Shown in pieces: positions 35,114 through 43,500 of a stretch of DNA of 64,000 bases. Both the position numbers and the translations under genes were made by a program. How positions within the stretch are numbered: position 1 is the stretch's first letter; each line of letters opens with the position of its first letter. The stretch lies in the NCBI GenBank assembly GCA_019244415.1, contig JAFASN010000130.1, forward strand, positions 1-64,000. The letters run 5' to 3'. This stretch comes from Verrucomicrobiota bacterium (GTDB lineage Bacteria > Verrucomicrobiota > Verrucomicrobiia > Chthoniobacterales > UBA10450). The notes under the pieces were generated by a model, which saw only the letters and a list, made by a program, of their open reading frames with translations, was not told the DNA's origin and ran no database searches.

Positions 35114-36241
35114 ATGCAAGGTCGCCAGCACGTTTTCACTCTCGGCATCGAGGAGGAATTCCAGATCATCGATCCGGATACGCGCGAGCTGCGTTCGCAC
35201 ATCCAGGAAATCCTGGCCGACGGCAAGATGCTGTTGCGCGAGCACGTGAAGCCGGAGATGCACCAGTCCGTCGTCGAGCTGGGCACGGAAGTTTGCAGTG
35301 ATACCAGGAGCGCGCGCCAGCAGGTCGTGAAACTGCGCAGCGGGCTGGCTGGATTGGCTGAACGGCACGGTCTGAAGATCGCGTCAGCCGGCACGCATCC
35401 GTTTTCGCATTGGATGGATCAACAGATCACGGCAGACGAGCGCTACGCCACCATCGTGCAGGACATGCAGCAAATCGCGCGTGCCAATCTCATCTTTGGC
35501 CTGCACGTTCACGTGGGCATTCCGGATCGCGAGACCGGCATCCAGGTGATGAACCAGGCGCGCTATTTCCTGCCGCACTTTTACGCGCTCTCCACGAACT
35601 CCCCGTTCTGGCTGGGCCAGAACACCGGGCTCAAGGCCTACCGCCAGATGATTTTCGAGCGTTTCCCGCGCACGGGCGTGCCGGACACGTTTGAAAGTCT
35701 CTCTGAGTACGAAGATTACCTCAAGCTGCTCGTCTCCACGGGCTGCATCGATAACGCTAAAAAAATCTGGTGGGACGTTCGTCTCCACCCGTTTTTCGAC
35801 ACGATCGAGTTCCGCATCTGCGACGCGCAATCACGCGTGGACGACACCCTTGCACTGGCCGCCCTCATGCAAGCTGTCGTACTCAAGCTGCACAAATTCC
35901 TCCGCCAAAATGTCACCTTTCGCATGTACCGGCGGCGGCTGATCGACGAAAACCGCTGGCGTGCCGGGCGCTACGGCCTCGACGGGAAGCTGATCGATTT
36001 CGGCCGCGCCTGCGAAGTAGATGAGCGTGATCTCATTCACGAAATCCTGCATTTCGTTGCGCCGGAAGTGGACGAACTGGGCAGCCACGCGGAGATGGCG
36101 CACGTCGAGAGAATTCTACAGGAAGGGACCGGCGCCGACCGCCAGCTGCGTGTCTGGGAGCAAACCGGGAATATCCGAGCCGTCGTGGACCACATCGTCG
36201 GCGAGACGTATGAAGCGCTCGAGCTTGGCCGCGAAGCGTGA
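35114..36241 (+). CDS. YbdK-type carboxylate-amine ligase (GCS2 family), copy 2
   Basis: The ligase has 375 aa from ATG 35114 (MQGRQHVFTLGIEEEFQI), the start that aligns with the paralogue at 10040-11164; a reading from 35045 would begin inside the FNR box. The two copies are closely similar throughout (for example LHVHVGIPDRE, LSEYEDY, GCIDNAKKIWWD, DAQSRVDDTLA are shared), so this is a recent duplication or a paired function. It is divergent from the nos operon and overlaps the SCO gene by 32 bp. The biochemical product is unknown; gamma-glutamyl-amide or thiol formation is the family expectation. Confidence 0.85.
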   Translation: MQGRQHVFTLGIEEEFQIIDPDTRELRSHIQEILADGKMLLREHVKPEMHQSVVELGTEVCSDTRSARQQVVKLRSGLAGLAERHGLKIASAGTHPFSHWMDQQITADERYATIVQDMQQIARANLIFGLHVHVGIPDRETGIQVMNQARYFLPHFYALSTNSPFWLGQNTGLKAYRQMIFERFPRTGVPDTFESLSEYEDYLKLLVSTGCIDNAKKIWWDVRLHPFFDTIEFRICDAQSRVDDTLALAALMQAVVLKLHKFLRQNVTFRMYRRRLIDENRWRAGRYGLDGKLIDFGRACEVDERDLIHEILHFVAPEVDELGSHAEMAHVERILQEGTGADRQLRVWEQTGNIRAVVDHIVGETYEALELGREA

Positions 36242-37214
36242 GACGCGACAGCAGAATCGACCTGGCCGGCGTGAAGCCGACCGCGCGCCTGTCGGCGTTG
36301 TTGTCTCTGATAAGAGGCGGTTCCGCGTAACCGTCGGCGCGATTCTTTTGGTCGCGGCGCTTTCGGTACTCAGCGGCTGCAATCGTGGAAAGCAGGAGCC
36401 GGCGCCCCGTACTTACCATGTGCGCGGCATCGTGCGGGGGATTTCGCCAGATCGGACAACGATCGATATTGAGCACGAAGCGATTCCGGGATTCATGCCA
36501 TCAATGACCATGCCGTTTAGCGCGGCCGATCCGAATGAGGTGGCGCATTTCAACGCCGATGACGCGGTCAGCTTTGAGCTGCTCGTGACGGAGAAGGAGG
36601 CGACCGTGAAAAATATCAGGCGCATCGCCGCCGCCGAAGTACATCTGCCCACGCCCTCGCCGCCGGTTCCAAGTACGAGCACGATCACGAGCTTGAGCCC
36701 AAGGTTAAAAGAAGGCGATGAGATGCCGGTCTTCACGCTCACCAACGAGCGCGGCGAAAAGATCACGCTCGATTCTTTCCGCGGCCGGCCGTTCGTACTC
36801 ACGTTTATTTACACGCGCTGCCCGCTGCCAAATTTTTGCCCTCGCATCTCGAGAGATTTTGCAGCGCTGCAGGATGCGATTGAGCACGGCGCAGGGCCGC
36901 TGGCCGAGACACGACTGCTGAGCATTACTCTCGATCCGAAGTTTGACACGCCGCAGGTGCTGAGCGCCTACGGCAAAAGCGAAAATGCCGACCCCAAAAT
37001 CTGGAGTTTCGCAACTGGCGATTCCGCGGAAATCGATGCGCTTACGCAAGCCTTCGCTGTGTACCGGCAGAACGAAGGGGGGACGCTGAGTCACGGCCTC
37101 GCGACCGCGCTTGTCACCTCCGGCGGAAAAGTCGCGAAGCTTTGGCGTGGCAACGGCTGGACACCGGCCGAAGTTACCGCCGCGATCGCGCATCTAAACG
37201 GCGCCGGGGACTAA
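36210..37214 (+). CDS. SCO/SenC copper chaperone with N-terminal CusF-like domain
   Basis: This is about 334 aa from ATG 36210 (start uncertain; TTG 36225 is an alternative). A lipoprotein-like anchor (TVGAILLVAALSVLSGC) is followed by a copper-binding domain of the CusF type (VRGIVRGISPDRTTIDIEHE, IPGFMPSMTMPF with the Met motif). The thioredoxin-like SCO domain follows, with FIYTRCPLPNFCPRIS and a His in GTLSHGLATALV. The metal Cys pair is CX5C (C-PLPNF-C) instead of the common CX3C. SCO proteins load CuA sites of cytochrome oxidase; NosZ also has CuA, and the neighbouring nos operon makes it the probable client here, which is inference. No nosL is present. Confidence 0.8.
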   Translation: MKRSSLAAKRETRQQNRPGRREADRAPVGVVVSDKRRFRVTVGAILLVAALSVLSGCNRGKQEPAPRTYHVRGIVRGISPDRTTIDIEHEAIPGFMPSMTMPFSAADPNEVAHFNADDAVSFELLVTEKEATVKNIRRIAAAEVHLPTPSPPVPSTSTITSLSPRLKEGDEMPVFTLTNERGEKITLDSFRGRPFVLTFIYTRCPLPNFCPRISRDFAALQDAIEHGAGPLAETRLLSITLDPKFDTPQVLSAYGKSENADPKIWSFATGDSAEIDALTQAFAVYRQNEGGTLSHGLATALVTSGGKVAKLWRGNGWTPAEVTAAIAHLNGAGD

Positions 37215-37387
37215 GTACGCCGGCTGAGATTCGAGTCTTTAGAAAACAAATCAATCGGCTGCGGCTGCAAACCTAAAGCAAGTAGGCAGACTTCCGTACT
37301 CATCCGCGAGTCGTGGCGTTATTCGGCGAACGAGACCCGAAGCGCGCTGTGGAAGTACAAGCAACGATTGCCCATCAATGGTTTGTA

Positions 37388-37415
37388 TTGCACATATAGT
37401 ATAACTACATATGAT
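37388..37415 (+). promoter_or_regulatory. PadR promoter with operator palindrome
   Basis: A -35 TTGCAC (37388-37393) and -10 TATGAT (37410-37415) are 16 bp apart. The spacer holds an interrupted palindrome, CATATAGT-ATA-ACTACATATG (37393-37413), a suitable PadR-type operator, so repressor and RNA polymerase would compete. Transcription would begin about 37422, next to the ATG at 37424, which has no Shine-Dalgarno: a possible leaderless mRNA. Confidence 0.6.
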
Positions 37416-37423
37416 AATCCAAT

Positions 37424-37756
37424 ATGCGTGACCGCGAGCTGAAGAAAGGAAGTGCGGAGCTGCTCGTGCTTTCGCTGCTGGAGCATCGGCCGCGGCACGG
37501 CTACGAAATCGGGCAACTGATTGAATTGCGTTCACACGGTGCGCTCCGATTTAATGTCGCCTCACTTTACCCGCTGCTTTACCGGCTGGAGAAACGCGGC
37601 TGGATTCGTGGCCGCTGGATCGAGAAAGCCGGGCAACGCCGCCGCCGTTTCTACCGGCTGACGCCAGCGGGCAGGCGCATGCTGGCGCAACAGCGCGAGG
37701 GCTGGCTCAAATTCGTCGAGGCCATCGGCCGTGTCGCTGCAATCGAGTATGCCTGA
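37424..37756 (+). CDS. PadR-family transcriptional repressor
   Basis: This 110-aa winged-helix protein has the PadR pattern: KKGSAELLVLSLLEHRPRHGYEIGQLI, then ASLYPLLYRLEKRGWIRGRW (recognition helix and wing) and RRRRFYRLTPAGRRML. It resembles the short PadR regulators that precede acidobacterial-type duplicated permeases, and its stop overlaps the ADOP permease start by 8 bp. It probably represses its own operon through the palindrome at 37393-37413 and releases on binding a small ligand, which is unknown. Confidence 0.9.
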   Translation: MRDRELKKGSAELLVLSLLEHRPRHGYEIGQLIELRSHGALRFNVASLYPLLYRLEKRGWIRGRWIEKAGQRRRRFYRLTPAGRRMLAQQREGWLKFVEAIGRVAAIEYA

Positions 37757-40448
37757 TTTCAAGGAAGAGATTCGGCGCAGGCTGGCTCCACTGGAGCTCA
37801 CGCCAGCGCGTGAGGCGGAAATTACCGAAGAGTTGTCGCAGCACCTCGAAGAAGAGTATGAGCACGCCCTAAGTACGGGGGCAACGGCAGCGGAAGCAAA
37901 CGGCGCTGTACTCAAGGAGTTGAACAGCACAGACCTGTTCGCTCGGGAATTCCAAGGTGGGGAGCGCCGCGACGGGAAGGATCGCGATGTTCTCGGCCTA
38001 TGGAGGAGAAGAAGCGCATGGGCAGATATTTTGCAGGATTTGCGCTTTGCCTTCCGCACGCTCGGAAACAATCCCGGGTTCGCCATCGTCGCCGTGCTTG
38101 CGCTGGCGCTCGGCATTGGCGCAAACAGCGCGATTTTCAGTGTGGTCAACACGTTGCTGCTCCGGCCGCTGCCGTACAAGAATGCGCAGCAGCTTGTCAT
38201 GATATGGGAAAACGCCGCCCATCTCGGATTTTCAAAGAACACGCCATCGCCGGCGAATTTTCTCGACTGGCAGAAGCAGAACACGGTTTTCGAGGACATG
38301 GCTGCGTTTGCCGAGCGCAGTTTCAATCTTACCGCTGCGGGACAACCTGAACGGCTCGACGGCCGCCGCGTGTCCGCAAATCTGTTCAGCTTGCTCGGCA
38401 TGAAGCCGATCGTTGGCCGCGACTTCGTGCCACAGGATGATCAGCCGGGAACAAAGGTCGCGCTTCTGAACGAAACCCTGTGGAAGGGCCGCTTCGGCGG
38501 GGACCCGGATGTCGTCGGGCGCGCGATTATGCTCAACGGCGAAAGCTACACTGTGGTCGGTGTGATGCCGGGCAGCGTGCGTTTACCTGCGTTCGGTAAC
38601 TGGCGCGACCAGGTCTGGGTGCCGCTCGCGTTTTCATCCGCGGAAGCGGCAGATCGGGGCGACCATTTTCTCCAGGTGATCGGGCGCATGAAACCCGGCG
38701 TCACCCTGGATAAAGCGCAGGCGGAGATGGAAACGATCGCCGCGCGGCTGGCGCAGGAATATCCTAAGTACAACACAAGGATCGGCGCGGTCGTGCGCCC
38801 GCTGCACGAAGAGATTGTCGGCAACATGAAACCGGCGCTGCTTGTGTTATCAGGGGCAGTTGCGTTCGTGCTGCTGATTGCGTGCGCGAATGTGGCGAAT
38901 CTTCTGCTCGCCCGCGCAGCCGTGCGGCAAAAGGAGATCGCGCTGCGCCTCGCCCTCGGCGCTGACCGGCTTCGACTGACCAAGCAGTTGCTTGTGGAAA
39001 GTGTAATGCTTTCGCTGCTCGGCGGCATCGCTGGCCTGGCGCTCGCCTACGCGGGGCTTCAGCTGCTGGCGCGCTTCATTCCGCAAGACATCGCCCAGCC
39101 GGGGCTCATCGGCATTAATGCTAACGTACTCATTTTCACCTTTGCCGTGGCGATAGTCACGGGACTCGTCTTCGGCCTGGTGCCAGCCACTCAGGCGTCC
39201 CGCTTCAACCTAAGCGACACGTTAAAGGAAGGCGGCCGCGGATCCGGCGCGGGCGGTCCCGGGAAACGGCTGCGCCGCGTACTCGTCATTACTGAAGTGG
39301 CCGTGTCGTTCGTTTTACTCATCGGTGCGGGGTTGCTCATCAACAGCTTTATGCATTTGCGCAATCTCAATCCCGGTTTTCGCGTCGATCATTTGCTCGT
39401 CATGAATGTGGACTTAGCCGAAGTGAAGTACCCGGATAACGCGCGGCGCACCGCGTTCTTCGACGAAGTGGTCAGGCGTGTGCGAGTGCTGCCGGGCGTG
39501 CATTCCGTCGCAGTGGCAGGGAATTTGCCGCTCACGTACAACGGCGATTCAATGAGCATCGCAGTGGAAGGCATTCCTGATCCGCCGCCGGATCAATGGC
39601 CGGACGTGATCTATCGCGCGGTCGGTCCCGGTTATTTCAGTACGATGGGAATTCCGCTGGTGCGCGGGCGCGATTTCAATGACGAGGACAAGATGGACTC
39701 CACCCTGACGGTGGTGGTGAGCGAAAGAACCGCGGACCATTATTGGCCCAGCGAAAACCCGATCGGCAAACGCCTGAAACCCGGCTCGAGTACATCGGCA
39801 ACTCCGTGGCGCACCGTCATCGGAGTCGTCAAAGACGTGCGGCAAAACGATTTCATCGCTGAGCCGAAGATGCAGATGTACTTTAGCTATCGGCAACTCA
39901 CCAACCTCGTTCCGAACGCGCTGGTCGTACGGACGACAGTCGAGCCGTTGAGTGTAGCCGCATCAGTGCGCAACGCCATCTGGGCGGTGGACAAAGACCA
40001 GCCCGTCTCGAACATCGATTCGATGGAACACGTCGTTGCCACCGCCCTCGCGCGGGAACGGTTCAGCATGCTGCTGCTCGCGATTTTCGCTGGAATCGCG
40101 CTTGTCCTCGCGGCCGTTGGTATTTACGGCGTGATGAGTTACTCCGTCGCGCAACAAACGCAGGAGATCGGAATCCGCATAGCTCTCGGGGCGAAGCGCA
40201 GCGACGTATTAAAGATGACGGTTGCGCAAGGACTGAAGCTCGTCGGGATTGGGCTCGCGTGTGGCCTGGCCATCGCCATTGTACTCACACGCGTGATGGC
40301 GACTTTGCTCTTCGGCATCAGCGCGACTGATCCGGTCACGTTCCTCAGCATCACGCTCGTGCTGCTCGCGGTGGCGCTGCTGGCCAGCTACATCCCGGCG
40401 TCGCGCGCCACGAAAGTGGATCCAATGATGGCGCTACGCGCGCAGTGA
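37749..40448 (+). CDS. ADOP-family duplicated ABC permease (MacB/FtsX-like)
   Basis: This is an 899-aa permease from ATG 37749 (MPDFKEEIRRRLAPLELTP). An N-terminal HAAS-like helical domain (REAEITEELSQHLEEEYEHAL) is followed by two MacB_PCD-FtsX modules. Each has a membrane helix near its start (FAIVAVLALALGIGANSAIF), a large periplasmic part, and an FtsX core (LLIACANVANLLLARAAVRQ; the second at GIALVLAAVGIYGVMSYSVA). The order matches the acidobacterial duplicated orphan permeases that lack their own ATPase. It may export a toxic or antibiotic molecule; the PadR gene regulates it. I see no ATPase gene beside it. Confidence 0.9.
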   Translation: MPDFKEEIRRRLAPLELTPAREAEITEELSQHLEEEYEHALSTGATAAEANGAVLKELNSTDLFAREFQGGERRDGKDRDVLGLWRRRSAWADILQDLRFAFRTLGNNPGFAIVAVLALALGIGANSAIFSVVNTLLLRPLPYKNAQQLVMIWENAAHLGFSKNTPSPANFLDWQKQNTVFEDMAAFAERSFNLTAAGQPERLDGRRVSANLFSLLGMKPIVGRDFVPQDDQPGTKVALLNETLWKGRFGGDPDVVGRAIMLNGESYTVVGVMPGSVRLPAFGNWRDQVWVPLAFSSAEAADRGDHFLQVIGRMKPGVTLDKAQAEMETIAARLAQEYPKYNTRIGAVVRPLHEEIVGNMKPALLVLSGAVAFVLLIACANVANLLLARAAVRQKEIALRLALGADRLRLTKQLLVESVMLSLLGGIAGLALAYAGLQLLARFIPQDIAQPGLIGINANVLIFTFAVAIVTGLVFGLVPATQASRFNLSDTLKEGGRGSGAGGPGKRLRRVLVITEVAVSFVLLIGAGLLINSFMHLRNLNPGFRVDHLLVMNVDLAEVKYPDNARRTAFFDEVVRRVRVLPGVHSVAVAGNLPLTYNGDSMSIAVEGIPDPPPDQWPDVIYRAVGPGYFSTMGIPLVRGRDFNDEDKMDSTLTVVVSERTADHYWPSENPIGKRLKPGSSTSATPWRTVIGVVKDVRQNDFIAEPKMQMYFSYRQLTNLVPNALVVRTTVEPLSVAASVRNAIWAVDKDQPVSNIDSMEHVVATALARERFSMLLLAIFAGIALVLAAVGIYGVMSYSVAQQTQEIGIRIALGAKRSDVLKMTVAQGLKLVGIGLACGLAIAIVLTRVMATLLFGISATDPVTFLSITLVLLAVALLASYIPASRATKVDPMMALRAQ

Positions 40449-40618
40449 TCGTCAACGATCCATCGCGAGCGTCTTGGAAGAGACGACCTCGGATGGCCGA
40501 AGTACTGGCGCGACCGATTCCGTTGCAGCAGTTCCTTTGAAAACGATCAACCGCTTCGCTCCCGACCGGCGACTCCGTCCCGAGGCGTCATGCCGGCGCG
40601 ATTCCCGCAGACGTTCGG

Positions 40619-41101
40619 CTATGTCGCCGCGGCGGCTGCTTTCTTCTTACGGCCAGCGGCAGCCGGCTGTTCCTCCGGCGCTTTCTCCTTTTTGCCTTTT
40701 CGAGATTTCGACTCTTCCGGCGCGGGTTCTTCGTCCACGACAAACGCGGCATCGACCCATTCCAGATAGGCGATAGGCGCGGCATCGCTTTTACGCTGGC
40801 CAAGTTTGATGATCCGGGTGTAGCCGCCGTTCCGCTCCGCGCTGCGCGGCGCGATATCATCGAACAGCTTCTTCACCGCGTCCTTTTGCCGAAGATAGGC
40901 AAAGGCGGTGCGGCGTGCGTGCAATGAACCGTCCTTGCCTAGCGTGACCATTCGTTCAGCCAGCGGCCGCACCGCTTTGGCTTTGGCCAGGGTGGTCTTG
41001 ATCCGCTGGTGTTCGATCAAGCTGCAAACCTGGTTGGCCAGCAGCGCTTTGCGGTGCTCGGCTTTGCGCCCGAGCTTAACTGTTTTGTTTTGGTGTCTCA
41101 T
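40619..41101 (-). CDS. rplQ: 50S ribosomal protein L17
   Basis: The first 115 residues are standard L17 ([67 protein letters not shown]). L17 is usually 115-130 aa; this one has 160, with a Lys/Ala/Glu/Pro-rich C-terminal extension (about 125-160) likely disordered. It follows rpoA as usual. Upstream genes of the typical alpha operon (rpsM-rpsK-rpsD) are not in the window: the DNA beyond rpoA is divergent to unrelated genes. Confidence 0.96.
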   Translation of the reverse strand: MRHQNKTVKLGRKAEHRKALLANQVCSLIEHQRIKTTLAKAKAVRPLAERMVTLGKDGSLHARRTAFAYLRQKDAVKKLFDDIAPRSAERNGGYTRIIKLGQRKSDAAPIAYLEWVDAAFVVDEEPAPEESKSRKGKKEKAPEEQPAAAGRKKKAAAAAT

Positions 41102-41140
41102 GCCTCACGGTTGACGAGTTACGGGGACAGCTACCCTGCT

Positions 41141-41163
41141 CATATGTTGTGATGCAACATATG
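41141..41163. promoter_or_regulatory. perfect palindrome between rpoA and rplQ
   Basis: CATATGTTG-TGATG-CAACATATG is a perfect 9-bp inverted repeat with a 5-bp loop. It lies in the 66-bp gap after rpoA and before rplQ. It is A/T-rich, unlike the GC-rich REP elements, so it looks like an mRNA hairpin or protein site that could set the rpoA:rplQ ratio. No T-run follows, so I do not call it a terminator. Confidence 0.5.
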
Positions 41164-41167
41164 ATGC

Positions 41168-42208
41168 TTATTCTTCGCTCGCGCCGTTTGAGCTGGCGCC
41201 GTCGGCGCTCGCGGCAATCGGCGTCTCCACCAGGCCTGGATCGAATTTCATCCCCAAGCCGAGGCCGAGGGCAGTCAGTTTATCCTTGATCTCGTTCAGC
41301 GATTTCTTGCCGAAATTCCGGTACTTCAGCATCTCAGCTTCGGTTTTTTGCGCGAGCTGGCCGACGGTGGTGATGTTCGCATTGTTAAGGCAATTGGCAG
41401 CCCGCACACTGAGCTCGATTTCATTGACGCTCATATTCAGAAGCTTCTTCAGCTTCATGTTTTCCTCGCTCACGCCGGCCGGCGTTTCGTCGAACTCGAT
41501 CACGTCCTCATTGAAGTTGACGAAGACATCGAGGTGATGACGCATAATGGCGGACGCTTGCAGAAGCGCGTCATCGGGCGTGAGGCGCCCGTCGGTCCAG
41601 ACTTCGAGAATCAGCTTGTCGTAATCGGTGCGCTGGCCGACGCGAGTATTCTCGACCGCGTACTTCACCCGAGTGACGGGCGAGAAGATGGAGTCAATCG
41701 GGATCAATCCAATCGGCTGATCAGCGCGCTTGTTTTCCTCGCCCGTGGCGAAACCGCGCCCGACGCGAACCTCAAGCTCAGCGTCAAACTTGTGCTTCTT
41801 ATCGAGCGTGCAGATGACCTGATCAGGATTCAAAATCTCGTAGCCCTGCGCCAGTTGAATGTCGCCGGCAGTGACTTCACCTTCTTTGTTCACGGTAAGG
41901 TTTAATTTGCGCGGCTCGTGCTCGGCGGCCTTGAATTTTACCCGCTTGAGGTTGAGTACGATGTCGGTGACGTCTTCGACCACGCCGGGCAAAGTGGCGA
42001 ACTCGTGCTGCGCGCCCGCGATTTTCACCGCGGTAATGGCCGCGCCTTCGAGCGACGAAAGCAGTACTCGCCGGAGCGAATTGCCAACGGTATGGCCGTA
42101 TCCGGCTTCAAAAGGTTCTGCGACAAACTTCGCGTAAGTTTCCGTGGACGTCTTCTCGTCCTTCGAGAGCGTCTTGGGCATTTCAAACCGACCGTAACGA
42201 ATAGGCAT
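41168..42208 (-). CDS. rpoA: DNA-directed RNA polymerase alpha subunit
   Basis: This 346-aa alpha subunit starts at ATG 42208 (MPIRYGRFEMPKTL). The N-terminal assembly domain has the signature YGHTVGNSLRRVLLSSLEGAAIT and the linker region. The C-terminal domain (LLNMSVNEIELSVRAANCLNNANITTVGQLAQ, with the helix-hairpin-helix FGKKSLNEIKDKL) binds UP elements and activators such as Crp/Fnr. A short low-complexity tail ends the protein. Upstream sits a repeat-filled region rather than the usual rpsD. Confidence 0.97.
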   Translation of the reverse strand: MPIRYGRFEMPKTLSKDEKTSTETYAKFVAEPFEAGYGHTVGNSLRRVLLSSLEGAAITAVKIAGAQHEFATLPGVVEDVTDIVLNLKRVKFKAAEHEPRKLNLTVNKEGEVTAGDIQLAQGYEILNPDQVICTLDKKHKFDAELEVRVGRGFATGEENKRADQPIGLIPIDSIFSPVTRVKYAVENTRVGQRTDYDKLILEVWTDGRLTPDDALLQASAIMRHHLDVFVNFNEDVIEFDETPAGVSEENMKLKKLLNMSVNEIELSVRAANCLNNANITTVGQLAQKTEAEMLKYRNFGKKSLNEIKDKLTALGLGLGMKFDPGLVETPIAASADGASSNGASEE

Positions 42209-42212
42209 GATT

Positions 42213-42302
42213 AGATTTTCGATTGCCGATTGCCGAGTGCCGATTTGAGGAAAGCGCACGGGCGGCGCCTTCAATCAATCGGCATTCGGCAGTCGACAAT
42301 CT
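42213..42302. repeat. imperfect inverted repeat directly before rpoA
   Basis: The left arm (about 42213-42246, AGATTTTCGATTGCCGATTG and on) pairs with the right arm (about 42272-42302, TCGGCATTCGGCAGTCGACA and on). The left arm carries an extra tandem TTGCCGA unit, so the arms match over about 25 bp when that unit is looped out. It begins 5 bp from the rpoA ATG. It looks like a dispersed intergenic element, and in the rpoA mRNA it would form a stem close to the ribosome site. Confidence 0.55.
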
Positions 42303-42314
42303 ACAGTTCCTTTC

Positions 42315-42380
42315 GCGCCGGGTTCCCCCTGGCGAGTGAAGCTTCGCGTCCAGCGACGGAAACCCAGGGACCAACGGCGC
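42315..42380. repeat. second imperfect inverted repeat in the rpoA upstream gap
   Basis: Arms begin GCGCCG (42315-42320) and end CGGCGC (42375-42380), with CCCCCTGG and CCCAGGGA as inner matches and GAAGCTTC in the centre. The palindrome is imperfect, GC-rich, and adjacent to the previous repeat, which suggests nested insertion of small non-autonomous elements. No terminal duplications could be made out. Confidence 0.4.
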
Positions 42381-42589
42381 AACGATTATTGTGTTACTCG
42401 CTGCGAAGGAGGGGAATAAACACCAGCGCACCGAATTTGCAAGCCATACCGAGCCAAGGTCGCGGAATTGTGTACAGACGTGTCCTGTAACTTTCCGCGG
42501 CTTGTACTTGGGATGCCGCACCGCATGGCGACGATTTCAAATAGGTATAGCCGATGCTACCGTTATCCTGTTACACTGGATGCTGCCTT

Positions 42590-42832
42590 ATGGAGAGCGA
42601 GAGTGACGCGAAGGGAGAAGACCCTGGGCAGTTCGTCAAGAACTCCGTCCTTTACAAAGAGTTCCTGGCTGAGCGCGAAGAAATTTTAAAGCATAAATGG
42701 ATCGAGAGCGAAAAAGCGGGGGCGGACATCGGCTTCGAGAAGGCGCTGCTCGATTGGATCGTAAAACATCGTTCGAACTGGCGGCAAAAACGCCTGAAGG
42801 AGGGTCGCGGCTCGACGCCAGCTAACGCCTAG
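42590..42832 (+). CDS. small conserved helical protein, 80 aa, unrecognised
   Basis: This starts at ATG 42590 (MESESDAKGEDPGQFV). The body is one charged helical domain: VLYKEFLAEREEILKHKWIE and GADIGFEKALLDWIVKHRSN, with a basic end NWRQKRLKE. There are no Cys and no signal or membrane segment. I recognise its general look as a small uncharacterised protein but cannot name a family. It is 46 bp upstream of pyrR on the same strand and may be co-transcribed with the pyr genes. Confidence 0.5.
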   Translation: MESESDAKGEDPGQFVKNSVLYKEFLAEREEILKHKWIESEKAGADIGFEKALLDWIVKHRSNWRQKRLKEGRGSTPANA

Positions 42833-42878
42833 TTTTGCTTTCCTTTAATGCGACCCGGTGAGGCCGCGAAGGAACTGA

Positions 42879-43433
42879 ATGACCGATTCCCGTACTCATC
42901 CTGAGTCGTCCATCCTTCTGATGGACGCGGCTGCGCTTGGGCGCGCCTTGCGGCGCATCGCGCATGAAGTCATCGAGCGCAATCCTGAGCTGCGACAGGT
43001 GGTGCTCGCAGGGATTCCTTCGCGCGGGAATGAGATCGCGCGCCGGATAGCCGGGATCATTTCCGGAATTGAAAAAATCGATCTGCCACTCGGGGTGATC
43101 GACGTAGCGATGCACCGCGACGATGTCGGCAGGCGAGCGGAGTTGCCGGTGGTGCAACCCTCAAGTTTGCCGCTTCCGCTCGAGGATCGCACGGTCATCA
43201 TCGTTGATGATGTACTTTTCACCGGGCGAACGGTGCGCGCTGCGCTCGATGCGATCACGTCGTTCGGACGACCGGCGAAGATTCAGCTGGCAGTCTTGAT
43301 TGATCGCGGCCATCGCGAGTTGCCGATTCGTGCCGATTACGTGGGCAAAAATGTGCCGACCGCGCCGGACGAGCGGGTGCGCCTGCGCTTGGGCGAGGCG
43401 GAGGAAGGTGTGTGGCTCGTGCGCCAGTCATGA
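42879..43433 (+). CDS. pyrR: bifunctional pyrimidine regulator PyrR / uracil phosphoribosyltransferase
   Basis: The 184-aa phosphoribosyltransferase fold has the PRPP loop RTVIIVDDVLFTGRTVRAAL (about residues 103-122) and GIPSRGNEIARRI, AVLIDRGHRELPIRADYVGKN, all PyrR-specific. PyrR binds UMP and an anti-antiterminator RNA to attenuate pyr genes in Gram-positives; outside them it often acts mainly as uracil PRTase. I see no typical PyrR-binding hairpin before pyrB. It is followed 67 bp later by pyrB. Confidence 0.93.
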   Translation: MTDSRTHPESSILLMDAAALGRALRRIAHEVIERNPELRQVVLAGIPSRGNEIARRIAGIISGIEKIDLPLGVIDVAMHRDDVGRRAELPVVQPSSLPLPLEDRTVIIVDDVLFTGRTVRAALDAITSFGRPAKIQLAVLIDRGHRELPIRADYVGKNVPTAPDERVRLRLGEAEEGVWLVRQS

Positions 43434-43500
43434 ACATGACTCGTTTGTCGCGCACTGAAATCGGCGCTGCGGCATGCAGCCGCTTTCCGCGGAGCAAACC

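Larger units (their letters stand above)
42209..42589. other. 380-bp non-coding divergent region between rpoA and a small ORF
   Basis: This is the longest gap in the window. It holds two repeat elements (42213-42302 and 42315-42380), then about 200 bp of unique DNA with a locally higher A/T content near 42380-42420 and 42530-42590. The rpoA promoter must lie here if rpoA is not read from further away, but I cannot fix it. I see no tRNA or coding sequence. Confidence 0.6.

Noticed and set aside
40447..40618. Terminator or small RNA after the ADOP permease gene
   Set aside because: GATCGT-CA-ACGATC overlaps the stop codon but is short and lacks a T-run; the rest of the 170-bp gap shows no structure I can support.
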